From: Saccharicrinis sp050589685
GTDB lineage: Bacteria > Bacteroidota > Bacteroidia > Bacteroidales > Marinilabiliaceae
NCBI RefSeq assembly: GCF_050589685.1
Contig: NZ_JBNGOS010000008.1
Span: 1 to 64,000, forward strand
Reading direction: 5' to 3'
DNA length: 64,000 nt
Shown: positions 54,588 to 63,951 of the stretch, one piece after another
Layout: each line of letters starts with the position of its first letter
Numbering within the stretch: position 1 is the first letter of the stretch
Position numbers and translations under genes: made by a program
Notes under the pieces: model-generated
The model's database searches: none
Told to the model about the DNA's origin: nothing
Seen by the model: only the letters and a program-made list of their open reading frames with translations

Positions 54588-55728
54588 AATTACGCTGCTG
54601 TTGTTCGTATTTACTGCTTGTGTTTGTGCGCAAAATAATAATATTGAATCTCTTAAAAACCAAAGGGAGCAGTATGAAAAGGATATCAGTAATGCCAAAA
54701 ATTTATTGATAAAGAAGGGAAATACACGTAAAAGTTATTTGAGTGAACTAAAGTTGGTTAATGCGCAAATCAATGCGCAAAACGAGGTTATTACGTCCTA
54801 CCGGAAGGAGATAGACGCGATAAATGAGCAGATAGCAATAAACAGGGAGGTAGTTCATTCATTGGAACAGGAAATAGAAAGCTTAAGAAACGGTTATAAA
54901 AAATTGATATTGGCGGCACACAAGCAACTTGGTTCTAATTATAACGAGTTCATGTTGGTTTTCAGTGCAAAATCTTTTTCAGAGGCATACAGAAGGTTTC
55001 ATCTTATGAAGCAATATGCGTCCTACCGTAAAAAACAAGGTCTGGCTTTATTGGATACTAAATCGAAGCACGATAGCATTGTTAAACAAAATGAATTAAT
55101 TCTGGAACAGAAACAAAGGAGCTATACCGCATTGGTAAATGAGATGGAAAACTTGAAAATTACTGTTTCAAAAAAAGAAGAATATATAGCAGATTTAAAA
55201 AAAGATGAAAATTGGTTACGTCGCGAAATTGAAACAAAACAAAAAGCAGCCGATAAATTGCAGGCAAGTATCGAAAAATTAATTCGAGAAGCCTCGTCGG
55301 TTTCAAATTATGCTTTTTCAAATTTTAAAAGTGCCAAGGGCAAATTAAGGTGGCCTGTGTTACACGGAATTGTCACAAGCCGATTTGGTGAACATAATCA
55401 CGCCGTTTTAAAGGGAGTAAAAGTAAAGAACAATGGTATTGATATTACAGCCTCAAAAGAAAACAGTGTTAAAAGCGTTTACGAGGGCACTGTAAGCCGC
55501 GTTATTGCTATCCCAGGGTATAATAAAGCGGTGATTATACGCCATGGTAAATATCTCACGGTTTATGCCAATCTGGCAAAGGTAGATGTAAAAAATGGAC
55601 AAGTTGTTAAAAGTAATGAAAGCATCGGTCAAATTTTTGCGGATACTAATGATAAGAATGGTATATTACATTTTGAGATATGGGAGGAGAGTAAAAAAAT
55701 CAATCCCTTGGAATGGTTGCAGAAATAG
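54532..55728 (+). CDS. EnvC-like LytM/M23 domain protein
   Basis: A 398-residue exported protein: signal segment (about 20-33), long coiled coil (about 35-255) and LytM/M23 domain (about 285-395). The zinc ligands are mostly lost: the usual HxGIDI His is Asn (KNNGIDI) and YAHL is YANL, though RHG remains. This matches EnvC, which is catalytically inert and activates amidases that split septal peptidoglycan. The only in-frame ATG lies inside the DUF4292 gene. Confidence 0.9.
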   Translation: MVVAFISKYLRVINQKSCKITLLLFVFTACVCAQNNNIESLKNQREQYEKDISNAKNLLIKKGNTRKSYLSELKLVNAQINAQNEVITSYRKEIDAINEQIAINREVVHSLEQEIESLRNGYKKLILAAHKQLGSNYNEFMLVFSAKSFSEAYRRFHLMKQYASYRKKQGLALLDTKSKHDSIVKQNELILEQKQRSYTALVNEMENLKITVSKKEEYIADLKKDENWLRREIETKQKAADKLQASIEKLIREASSVSNYAFSNFKSAKGKLRWPVLHGIVTSRFGEHNHAVLKGVKVKNNGIDITASKENSVKSVYEGTVSRVIAIPGYNKAVIIRHGKYLTVYANLAKVDVKNGQVVKSNESIGQIFADTNDKNGILHFEIWEESKKINPLEWLQK

Positions 55729-55817
55729 AACTTTATTATTAAAGTAAAAATATTTACATTTGAGTAACTATTTGTGTAATTTATAGTATAAAGTAAATGT
55801 AAATTACTAAGAGATAA

Positions 55818-56222
55818 ATGGATTTAACTGTGGAAAAAGTCGTTATAAGTTCTGACATCAAAAATATTAGTTTGATCGAAAAATTGGTCGATGATATTTC
55901 AAGTCAATACGATATACAGTCGGATGTATACGGAAAGTTGTTACTGGCTGTTGTTGAAGGTGTTAACAATGCAATTGTTCACGGCAACAAGCTGGATTCG
56001 TCTAAAAACGTAGAATTGGAGTATCAGATATCGGACAAGGATATACAGGTTGTTATAAGGGATGAAGGAAATGGATTTGATTACACGAAAGTTCCGGATC
56101 CGACTTTACCTGAAAATGTCGAGAAAACACATGGAAGGGGAATTTTTTTAATGAACCACTTAGCTGATGAGATTGACTTCGAAGACGACGGAAGTAAGGT
56201 TAAGTTAACCTTTAATTTGTAA
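55818..56222 (+). CDS. RsbW-like ATP-binding anti-sigma-type kinase
   Basis: A 134-residue GHKL-fold protein of the RsbW/SpoIIAB group, with N-box VVEGVNNAIVHGNK and glycine lid HGRGIFLMNHL. Such proteins phosphorylate STAS partners and bind sigma factors. No STAS gene lies beside it; the only STAS protein in the window is encoded 34 kb away in the chemosensory cluster. ybeY follows with no gap. Confidence 0.92.
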   Translation: MDLTVEKVVISSDIKNISLIEKLVDDISSQYDIQSDVYGKLLLAVVEGVNNAIVHGNKLDSSKNVELEYQISDKDIQVVIRDEGNGFDYTKVPDPTLPENVEKTHGRGIFLMNHLADEIDFEDDGSKVKLTFNL

Positions 56223-56645
56223 GTGATTACTTTCGACTATGAAGATGTATCCGAGTTGCGTTTGGATACGGAGATATTAACAAAATGGATTAACGCTATC
56301 ATTAAAAAATATAGGGGTATCTCCAAGGAGATATCTTTTCTTTTTTGCTCTGACGAATATATTTTAAAAGTGAATCGTGAATACTTGAATCACGATTATT
56401 ATACCGATATCATCACATTCGATTATTGCGAGGGCAATGTAATTAGTGGCGATATTTTAATTAGCATAGATACGGTACGTTCAAATGCTACCGACTACAA
56501 TACTACTTTCACAAAAGAATTGAACCGTGTGATCATTCACGGAATACTTCATTTACTGGGTTTTAAGGATAATACACCAGAGCGAGATGCCGAAATGCAT
56601 AAACTGGAGGACAAGGCATTAGAACTTCTTGAAACAATTTTATAA
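56223..56645 (+). CDS. ybeY: YbeY rRNA endonuclease
   Basis: A 140-residue YbeY metalloprotein involved in 16S rRNA maturation and ribosome quality control. The metal motif reads HGILHLLGFKD; the third His of the usual HGxLHLxGYDH is replaced by Asp, as commonly seen in Bacteroidota. The start is GTG immediately after the preceding stop. Confidence 0.94.
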   Translation: MITFDYEDVSELRLDTEILTKWINAIIKKYRGISKEISFLFCSDEYILKVNREYLNHDYYTDIITFDYCEGNVISGDILISIDTVRSNATDYNTTFTKELNRVIIHGILHLLGFKDNTPERDAEMHKLEDKALELLETIL

Positions 56646-56682
56646 TTTTGCTGTTTTTTTAGTGTAAATTCTTGGATGCATG

Positions 56683-56690
56683 TACCTTTG
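56683..56690 (+). promoter_or_regulatory. Putative -7 box of mnmG
   Basis: TACCTTTG matches TAnnTTTG and lies 18 bp before the mnmG ATG. A TTTTG at 56646-56650 is too distant for a normal -33 element, so only one box is convincing. Confidence 0.45.
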
Positions 56691-56708
56691 CATCTTTATT
56701 AAATAGAT

Positions 56709-58586
56709 ATGGATTTTAATTACGATATAATTGTAGTCGGGGCCGGACATGCCGGTAGTGAGGCTGCCGCTGCTGCTGCCAATTTAGGTTCTAAAACATT
56801 GTTAATAACAATGGATATGAACAAGATAGCCCAAATGAGCTGTAATCCTGCTATTGGCGGAATTGCCAAAGGACAAATTGTGCGCGAAATTGATGCTTTG
56901 GGTGGTTATGCGGGGATAGTTACCGATAGGTCGTCGATTCAATTCAGATTATTAAATAGGTCGAAGGGACCTGCCATGTGGAGCCCGAGAGCGCAATGTG
57001 ATAGAATGGTTTTTTCTGCGCAATGGCGTTCTATTTTAGAACAAACGGATAATCTTTCTTTTTGGCAGGATACGGTGGTAGATGTTAATTTCGATGGTAA
57101 TCGTGTTAAATCTGTAATAACCAAATTGGGTGTAGAGTTTACGTGTAAGTCATTAATTCTTACCAACGGTACCTTTTTGAATGGACTCATGCATATTGGA
57201 CAGGTGCAAATGGAAGGAGGAAGAATTAGCGAACCCAGTTCTTATGGCTTGACAAAAAAAATGAGTGATTTCGGTTTTGTTACGGATAGGATGAAAACCG
57301 GTACGCCGGTAAGAATAGATGGAAGAACCATTGATTTTTCAAAGTGTGAGGAGCAAGGGGGGGACGAAACATTTTATAAATTCTCATATCTACCGGAGGA
57401 AAAATCAAAGCTGAAGCAAAAAAGTTGCTGGCTTACCTACACCAATGAAGTCGTACATGATGAATTAAGATCTGGTTTGGATAAATCTCCTTTGTACGAC
57501 GGTACCATTCAAAGTATTGGCCCTCGTTATTGCCCAAGTATAGAAACCAAGATTGTTACTTTTGCCGATAAAGATAAACACCAATTGCATCTTGAACCTG
57601 AAGGGGAAACCACAATCGAATATTATTTGAATGGATTTAGTAGCTCATTGCCGCTAGAGGTTCAATTAGATGCGATGAAGAATATACCCGGATTGGAAAA
57701 CGCGAAAATATTCCGTCCCGGATATGCCATTGAATATGATTTTTTTGACCCTACCCAATTGAAGCACACTCTTGAAACAAAACTCGTATCCAATCTGTAT
57801 TTTGCCGGGCAAATTAATGGTACAACGGGATATGAAGAAGCGGGAGCACAAGGACTGATGGCAGGTATAAACGCACATCTTAAGTTAAATAATCAAGATG
57901 AGTTTGTGTTGGGTAGAGACGAGGCTTACATAGGTGTTTTAATTGATGACCTGGTAACAAAGGGAGTGGATGAGCCATACCGTATGTTTACTTCGAGAGC
58001 GGAATATAGAATTTTATTAAGACAGGATGATGCGGACATACGATTGACAAAAAAGAGTTTTGATATTGGGCTAGCCCAAAAATATAGAGTCGATTTGTTG
58101 GAAGAAAAACTTAAGTGTAGAAATTCGATCATTGACTTTGTGGAAAAGTTTAGTATCAAACCTATGTTCATAAATGGATATTTGGAATCTGTAGGTACAT
58201 CCGTTCTAAAACAAGCGGTCAAATTAAAGGATATACTCCTTCGTCCGCAAGTTAAAATATTCGAACTTATAGAGGCAATAGAACCGTTCAAAAAGCATTG
58301 TGAGGATATTCCTGAAACCAGGCGAGAGGAAATCATAGAGTCTGCAGAAATATTTATTAAGTATCAGGGGTATATTAATCGTGAAAAATTAATGGCAGAT
58401 AAATTATCCAGATTAGAAAATTTGGATATACAAGGCAGGTTCGAGTATGAAAAGCTAAAAAGTATCTCGACTGAAGCACGCCAAAAACTATCAAAAATAG
58501 ATCCAAAAACAATAGGACAGGCTAGCAGGATTTCAGGTGTAAGCCCGAGTGATATCAATGTCCTTTTAGTTTTAATGGGGAGGTAA
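56709..58586 (+). CDS. mnmG: tRNA uridine-5-carboxymethylaminomethyl modification enzyme
   Basis: A 625-residue FAD protein (VVGAGHAGSEAA nucleotide-binding loop, CNPAIGGIAKG, SRAEYRLLLRQDDAD-like segment). With MnmE it modifies the wobble uridine of certain tRNAs. The gene, also called gidA, is often near the replication origin, and here a parS palindrome starts 4 bp after its stop. Confidence 0.98.
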   Translation: MDFNYDIIVVGAGHAGSEAAAAAANLGSKTLLITMDMNKIAQMSCNPAIGGIAKGQIVREIDALGGYAGIVTDRSSIQFRLLNRSKGPAMWSPRAQCDRMVFSAQWRSILEQTDNLSFWQDTVVDVNFDGNRVKSVITKLGVEFTCKSLILTNGTFLNGLMHIGQVQMEGGRISEPSSYGLTKKMSDFGFVTDRMKTGTPVRIDGRTIDFSKCEEQGGDETFYKFSYLPEEKSKLKQKSCWLTYTNEVVHDELRSGLDKSPLYDGTIQSIGPRYCPSIETKIVTFADKDKHQLHLEPEGETTIEYYLNGFSSSLPLEVQLDAMKNIPGLENAKIFRPGYAIEYDFFDPTQLKHTLETKLVSNLYFAGQINGTTGYEEAGAQGLMAGINAHLKLNNQDEFVLGRDEAYIGVLIDDLVTKGVDEPYRMFTSRAEYRILLRQDDADIRLTKKSFDIGLAQKYRVDLLEEKLKCRNSIIDFVEKFSIKPMFINGYLESVGTSVLKQAVKLKDILLRPQVKIFELIEAIEPFKKHCEDIPETRREEIIESAEIFIKYQGYINREKLMADKLSRLENLDIQGRFEYEKLKSISTEARQKLSKIDPKTIGQASRISGVSPSDINVLLVLMGR

Positions 58587-58589
58587 CAT

Positions 58590-58605
58590 TGTTCCACGTG
58601 GAACA
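58590..58605. other. parS site
   Basis: TGTTCCACGTGGAACA is a perfect 16-bp palindrome identical in its core to parS of Pseudomonas and fitting the TGTTnCACGTG consensus. It lies in the 32-bp space between mnmG and ade. Confidence 0.92.
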
Positions 58606-58618
58606 AAAATATTAAAAT

Positions 58619-60244
58619 ATGCACTTGAAAGGTAGGATCGTAGATATAATAAATAGAGAAATATTTAATGGGATAATCACACTAAAAAATGGTCAGGTTG
58701 AAAACATCGAAAAGGTAGGAGAGGAATTTAGTCAATATATATTGCCAGGACTAGTGGATAGTCATGTGCATATTGAAAGTTCGATGCTGACGCCGAGCCA
58801 ATTTTCGAAGTTGGTTGTTCCACGTGGAACGGTGGCGGTGGTATCGGATCCACACGAAATTGCCAACGTAATGGGGGTAAAAGGCGTGGATTATATGATC
58901 CGGGATTCCAACAATACGCCTTTAAAATGTTTCTTTGGAGCGCCTTCGTGCGTACCCGCCACATCATTTGAAACCAGCGGAGCAGCCATCGGATCGGACG
59001 AAGTTGAGGGGTTGTTGCAACGGGAGGATATCTGGTTTCTTTCGGAAATGATGAATTTCCCTGGTGTGATTTATAAAGACCAAGAGGTGTGGAACAAGAT
59101 AGATGCGGCACATAAATACCGAAAGAAAATAGATGGTCATGCACCCGGACTGATGGGCGAGGATCTGAAAAAATATACGGATGCTGGTATTACTTCCGAC
59201 CATGAATGTGTGTCCGTGGAAGAGGCCATTCAAAAGATAGACCAAGGAGTAACTGTTCAAATTAGGGAAGGAAGTGCCGCAAAAAACTTTCATGTGCTGG
59301 CTCCACTTTTTAAAAGCCATCCCGATCATATCATGCTCTGTACCGACGATTCCCATCCCGATGAACTCATCCACAAAGGGCATATCGATAAGATTATTCG
59401 CCTGGGTATATCGCTGGGTATTGATATTTTTGACTTATTACGGGCTGCCATATTAAAACCGGTGGAGCACTATAATTTACCGGTCGGTTTGTTACGTGAA
59501 GGTGATCCTGCGGATTTGATCGTGGTGGATAACTTATCTGATTTTAAGGTACAGGAAACTTATATAAACGGAAAACAGGTGTATGCAAACGAGCAATTGT
59601 TGTTCGATGTTCCTGCTTCAAAAGCTATCAATAACTTTAATATTTCGCCAATATCAGTGAACGAGATTAAGGTGGAATATAAAAAAGATTGTAATATTCG
59701 GGTCATAAAAGCTATGGACGGAGACCTGTTTACGGATGAACTGATATGGACTCCGACCAATACATCGGGTTATATTGAATCCGATATAGATGAAGATATA
59801 CTTAAAATTGTGGTATTAAATCGCTATAAAGCTGCACCGCCTGTTGTTGGATTCATTAAAAACATAGGTCTAAAAAAAGGTGCCATAGCTTGCAGCGTGG
59901 CTCATGATAGTCATAATTTAATTGCTGTTGGTATATCAGACAAGGATATTGTAAATGCGCTGAACGAAATTATCGCTCACAAAGGAGGAATGGGGTATGC
60001 TTTAAATGAAGAAAAGGATTGTCTGCCTTTGGAAGTAGCAGGATTAATGACAGGCAAATCGGGTAGGGAAGTGGCCGAGAAATATCAAAGTTTAAATACC
60101 AAAGCCCAAAAAATGGGTTCTACTTTGGGTGCACCATTTATGACTTTATCGTTTATGAGTCTATTGGTGATACCAAAAATTAAGATTGGGGATAAGGGAT
60201 TGTTTGATGTAAATACCTTTTCTTTTACTAATTTATATGCCTAA
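58619..60244 (+). CDS. ade: Adenine deaminase
   Basis: A 541-residue amidohydrolase that converts adenine to hypoxanthine. It shows PGLVDSHVHIESSML, VVSDPHEIANVMG, the later metal-ligand residues around DDSHPDEL, and the C-terminal PFMTLSFMSL typical of the family. A parS palindrome lies inside the gene and encodes VVPRGT. The stop codon overlaps the uvrC start as TAATG. Confidence 0.96.
   Translation: MHLKGRIVDIINREIFNGIITLKNGQVENIEKVGEEFSQYILPGLVDSHVHIESSMLTPSQFSKLVVPRGTVAVVSDPHEIANVMGVKGVDYMIRDSNNTPLKCFFGAPSCVPATSFETSGAAIGSDEVEGLLQREDIWFLSEMMNFPGVIYKDQEVWNKIDAAHKYRKKIDGHAPGLMGEDLKKYTDAGITSDHECVSVEEAIQKIDQGVTVQIREGSAAKNFHVLAPLFKSHPDHIMLCTDDSHPDELIHKGHIDKIIRLGISLGIDIFDLLRAAILKPVEHYNLPVGLLREGDPADLIVVDNLSDFKVQETYINGKQVYANEQLLFDVPASKAINNFNISPISVNEIKVEYKKDCNIRVIKAMDGDLFTDELIWTPTNTSGYIESDIDEDILKIVVLNRYKAAPPVVGFIKNIGLKKGAIACSVAHDSHNLIAVGISDKDIVNALNEIIAHKGGMGYALNEEKDCLPLEVAGLMTGKSGREVAEKYQSLNTKAQKMGSTLGAPFMTLSFMSLLVIPKIKIGDKGLFDVNTFSFTNLYA
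58816..58831. other. parS-like site inside ade
   Basis: TGTTCCACGTGGAACG is the second CCACGTGG-type parS, 226 bp after the first, with one mismatch at the last base. It encodes conserved residues of adenine deaminase, so partial coincidence is possible, but the inner 14 bases are a perfect palindrome. Confidence 0.75.
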
Positions 60245-62070
60245 TGGATAAATCTATTAATCCAAAAATAGAGTTCATCAAAGAAAAAATTGCGGTTTTA
60301 CCTTCCAACCCCGGCGTATACCAATACTATAATAAGGAGGGTAAAATTATCTATGTAGGTAAAGCCAAGAACTTAAAAAAAAGGGTTTCGTCTTATTTTG
60401 TGGGCAAACCTGACAATGGTAAGACTGCCCTTTTAATAAGAAATATTGCCAACATTGAGCATATTGTGGTCAATTCGGAGGAGGATGCTTTACTGCTCGA
60501 AAATAACCTTATTAAAAAATATCAGCCCAGGTATAATGTACTTTTAAAAGATGATAAATCCTTTCCTTGGATTGTGGTGAAGAACGAACCCTATCCCCGT
60601 GTATTCTCCACTAGGCATATAATCAAGGATGGGAGCCTCTATTTTGGTCCGTATACGTCCGTTGGTATGGTTCGTACCTTACTCGACCTTTTTAAATCTA
60701 CTTATCCTTTACGCAACTGTAAGCTTAATTTAGCCCCGGAAAAAATTTCTGAAGGTAAATACAAGGTATGTCTCGAATATCATTTGGGCAATTGTAAAGG
60801 ACCATGTGTGGGAGAATATAAGGAAGAGAAATACAGGGAAAATATTGAGGCAATAAAAAATATATTGCGTGGAAATATAAATTCTGTGATTAGATACCTA
60901 AAGGAATTGATGCTTCAATTTGCAGCGGAATTTAAGTTTGAGGAAGCGGAAGAGGTTAAACAAAAAATAAAACAGTTAGATACCTATCAGAGTAAATCAA
61001 CAGTAGTAAGTTCCAGTATCAATAATGTAGATGTTTATTCCATTATTGAAGATGAAGAATCGGGCTATGTTAATTTCCTGAAAGTGGTAAATGGTGCCAT
61101 TATTCAAGCGCATACCATTGAACTGAAAAAGAAATTAAATGAGTCAATACCCGAACTTCTGTCCCTGGCCATAACAGAAATAAGGGAAAGATTGCATAGT
61201 ACATCGCGTGAAATTATTGTTCCAATCAAACCCGATACTGTGTTCGAGACAGTAAAATTCATCATACCTCAAAAAGGAGAGAAGAAGAAGTTGTTGGAAC
61301 TGTCTGAAAGAAACGTAAAGTACTATCGCCTAGAAAAACTCAAACAGCAGTCCATACGAAAAAAAGAAACTCGTGAGGATCGCATCCTGAACACCATGCA
61401 AAAGGATTTAAGGTTAAAGGAACAGCCAAAGCATATTGAGTGTTTCGATAACTCCAATATTCAAGGAAACTTTCCTGTGGCGGCCTGTGTGGTTTTTAAA
61501 AATTCCAAGCCGAGCAAAAAGGACTATCGCCATTATAACGTAAAAACAGTCGTTGGCCCCGATGATTTTGCCAGTATGGAGGAGATTATCGAACGTAGAT
61601 ATACACGTTTAATTAATGAAAACGAATCCTTGCCAAACCTGGTAATCATCGATGGGGGTAAAGGGCAGCTGGGAGCAGCCATAAAGATTCTACGTAGACT
61701 CGAAATAGACGATAAAGTGGCCGTAATAGGTATTGCAAAACGGTTGGAAGAGATATTTTTTCCCGGTGATCCGGTACCTTTGTATCTCGATAAAAACTCG
61801 GAAACCTTAAAAATAATTCAACATGCCCGTAACGAAGCGCACCGCTTTGGTATTACGTTTCACCGTAATCAGCGCTCCAGGGACTTTGTAAAGTCTGAGT
61901 TGGATCATATCAAAGGGATAGGGGCGAAAACCGCTCAAAAACTGCTGTCAGAGTTTAAATCGGTGGAGCAAATTAAAAAACTGAATCTGGAAGAAATTGA
62001 ACAATCCATTGGCAAAGCAAAAGCCAAAGTTGTTTGGGAGTATTTTACCGCTCGGACCGAACAGCCATAA
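60244..62070 (+). CDS. uvrC: UvrABC excinuclease subunit C
   Basis: A 608-residue UvrC: N-terminal GIY-YIG nuclease (GVYQYYNKEGKIIYVGKAKN), UVR domain (about 200-235), RNase H-like endonuclease (CFDNSNIQGNFPVA, VIDGGKGQL) and C-terminal helix-hairpin-helix. It makes both incisions in nucleotide excision repair. The ATG overlaps the ade stop by one base. Confidence 0.98.
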   Translation: MDKSINPKIEFIKEKIAVLPSNPGVYQYYNKEGKIIYVGKAKNLKKRVSSYFVGKPDNGKTALLIRNIANIEHIVVNSEEDALLLENNLIKKYQPRYNVLLKDDKSFPWIVVKNEPYPRVFSTRHIIKDGSLYFGPYTSVGMVRTLLDLFKSTYPLRNCKLNLAPEKISEGKYKVCLEYHLGNCKGPCVGEYKEEKYRENIEAIKNILRGNINSVIRYLKELMLQFAAEFKFEEAEEVKQKIKQLDTYQSKSTVVSSSINNVDVYSIIEDEESGYVNFLKVVNGAIIQAHTIELKKKLNESIPELLSLAITEIRERLHSTSREIIVPIKPDTVFETVKFIIPQKGEKKKLLELSERNVKYYRLEKLKQQSIRKKETREDRILNTMQKDLRLKEQPKHIECFDNSNIQGNFPVAACVVFKNSKPSKKDYRHYNVKTVVGPDDFASMEEIIERRYTRLINENESLPNLVIIDGGKGQLGAAIKILRRLEIDDKVAVIGIAKRLEEIFFPGDPVPLYLDKNSETLKIIQHARNEAHRFGITFHRNQRSRDFVKSELDHIKGIGAKTAQKLLSEFKSVEQIKKLNLEEIEQSIGKAKAKVVWEYFTARTEQP

Positions 62071-62076
62071 TACTCA

Positions 62077-62113
62077 CCAGTTGAATATTTACATCTTATA
62101 AATGTTCAACTGG
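62077..62113. terminator. Hairpin between convergent uvrC and lplA
   Basis: CCAGTTGAATATTT (62077-62090) and AAATGTTCAACTGG (62100-62113) form a 14-bp stem with one mismatch around a 9-base loop. It lies 7 bp after uvrC and 24 bp before the lplA stop. There is no long T-run, so termination efficiency is uncertain. Confidence 0.6.
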
Positions 62114-62136
62114 CAAATTAACGTTGGTTTATTGGC

Positions 62137-63111
62137 TTAAAACAACGCCTCAATTAATTCTTGCTGCCTTAGCTCTTGCCAATTCTTAAATACCTCATTG
62201 GTATTAGTGGTAATGTGGCTTATTTCATGTATACAATTAGCAAGAGAATTCTTGAGCTGTTTTACTTTATCCAAATCAATTGCATTGGTTCTAATAGCTA
62301 CTTCTGTTATGTTGCCCTTGTTAACATGAAGTATAATCTCGAACCGTTTGCCCGATTCAGACTTCAACCGTTTTTTAAGCTCAAATTTTGGACTATAGCC
62401 AAAGTTCCATTCCCAGGTGTTAAACTTAGTTTCTACTAACTCATTTATCTTTTCATTATCTCTTTCTGTCAGTGTATAGGCATCGCAATTGTAATTTAGG
62501 ATTATATATTCCGATAGTTCCCGGACAAATACATCTACATCTCTTGGTTGACCTAAATGATCATGAATATTGGTTACTTTACTTCTGACCGATTTAACGG
62601 CTTTATCTTTAAATTTTAGTGGATCGTTTTTTAATGATTGTGTAAGGGAACCTAGTTGACTGTTGAATAAAAGTGTACCATGGTGCATAACCTTGTTTTT
62701 AAAAACATGGCAAGCATTACCACTAATTTTACAACCTTCAATTAAAATATCGTTTCTTCCACCAAAGTGTGCATCTACGCCAATTGATTTTAAAAACTCA
62801 ACAATTGGTGTGGTGTATTTTTTAAAGTTGACCAACTCTCCTTTTACGCCGGATGTAATAAAACAAAAATTGATATTTCCGGGATCATGAAAAACGGTTC
62901 CACCTCCACTTAATCTTCTGACCACCGGAATTTCATTTTCAGTAACGAACTTAAAATTAACTTCGGCAAGCGCGTTTTGATGTTTTCCTACGATAATGGA
63001 TTTTGAATTTATGTAAAGGAAAAAAATGTCTTCACTAAAATTTTTAAGCAAATATTCTTCTGTGGCTAAATTTTGAAAAGGATCGGTTTTTTGACTCAAT
63101 ATTATGCGCAT
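62137..63111 (-). CDS. lplA: Lipoate-protein ligase
   Basis: A 324-residue ligase of the LplA family. RRLSGGGTVFHDPGN and the Lys-containing GCKISGNA motif are diagnostic; a C-terminal accessory domain is present. It activates lipoate with ATP and attaches it to E2 and H-protein lysines. It is the only minus-strand gene in the right 16 kb of the window. Confidence 0.95.
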   Translation of the reverse strand: MRIILSQKTDPFQNLATEEYLLKNFSEDIFFLYINSKSIIVGKHQNALAEVNFKFVTENEIPVVRRLSGGGTVFHDPGNINFCFITSGVKGELVNFKKYTTPIVEFLKSIGVDAHFGGRNDILIEGCKISGNACHVFKNKVMHHGTLLFNSQLGSLTQSLKNDPLKFKDKAVKSVRSKVTNIHDHLGQPRDVDVFVRELSEYIILNYNCDAYTLTERDNEKINELVETKFNTWEWNFGYSPKFELKKRLKSESGKRFEIILHVNKGNITEVAIRTNAIDLDKVKQLKNSLANCIHEISHITTNTNEVFKNWQELRQQELIEALF

Positions 63112-63399
63112 ATAGCTGTATCGTTTATAAGGAAAATAATTTTATCGAATTCTCAAGGGCTTAAAAGTTGTTTATATGAATGTTTTATGACTTGTAATAA
63201 GCAATAAATCAGTGTTTAGTATGTTTTTTGTATAGTAAAAACATTTTTTTTAAAAACAGACCATCTAGAGAAATTTATGGCAATTTATTCTATTTTTACC
63301 CAATACAACAAAAATTATCGTACAAATGTTTATATCTAAAAATATAAAGTTGTAAATATGAATATATAAATATTGTAATATATTTCAATTTAACAAAAA

Positions 63400-63852
63400 A
63401 TGCGAGTAGTAATTCAAAGAGTATCTGAAGCATCAGTGAATATAAATAATAATATAAAAAGTAAGATAAAAAATGGACTTTTAGTTTTATTGGGAATCGT
63501 AAACGACGATGACAATAACGATATTGAATGGCTCTGCAACAAAATTGCCAATCTAAGAATTTTCCCGGATGAAAATGATGTGATGAACAAATCGCTTTTG
63601 GATGTAGATGGGGAAATGATAGTAGTCAGCCAATTCACCCTACATGCCAAAACCAAAAAAGGAAACCGGCCATCTTATATCGATGCGGCCAAACCTGACG
63701 TTTCTGTGCCCTTATACGAGGCTTTTGTTAGTTGTATGGAGCAAGTACTAAGTAAGAAGGTACAAACGGGCGAATTTGGCGCTCATATGCAAGTTTCGCT
63801 AATCAATGATGGCCCTGTAACCATTATTATCGATTCAAAGAATAAGGAATAG
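63400..63852 (+). CDS. dtd: D-aminoacyl-tRNA deacylase
   Basis: A 150-residue DTD that removes D-amino acids from mischarged tRNA. It begins MRVVIQRVSEASV and has VVSQFTLHA and NDGPVTIIID motifs lining the active site. The 288-bp gap upstream is AT-rich and holds no other recognisable gene. Confidence 0.97.
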   Translation: MRVVIQRVSEASVNINNNIKSKIKNGLLVLLGIVNDDDNNDIEWLCNKIANLRIFPDENDVMNKSLLDVDGEMIVVSQFTLHAKTKKGNRPSYIDAAKPDVSVPLYEAFVSCMEQVLSKKVQTGEFGAHMQVSLINDGPVTIIIDSKNKE

Positions 63853-63861
63853 ACTTCGAGT

Positions 63862-63876
63862 GCGACTCCAAGTCGC
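63862..63876. repeat. Short palindrome after dtd
   Basis: GCGACT, a CCA centre and AGTCGC form a GC-rich inverted repeat 9 bp after the dtd stop. It is followed by CGCCTGGAG, which can alternatively pair with CTCCA. It could be part of a dispersed intergenic repeat or a weak terminator. Confidence 0.45.
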
Positions 63877-63920
63877 GCCTGGAGTATAAATTAATTATGC
63901 ACTGCTACAAAGCGATAATT

Positions 63921-63951
63921 ATTGCATTATTTAAGTGCATTTATATCTTTG
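63921..63951 (+). promoter_or_regulatory. Promoter reading out of the window
   Basis: ATTG (63921-63924), a 19-bp spacer and TATCTTTG (63944-63951) match the Bacteroidota -33/-7 consensus. It lies inside an imperfect inverted repeat (CTACAAAG at 63905-63912, CTTTGTAG at 63947-63954). It probably drives a plus-strand gene beyond the right end. Confidence 0.6.
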
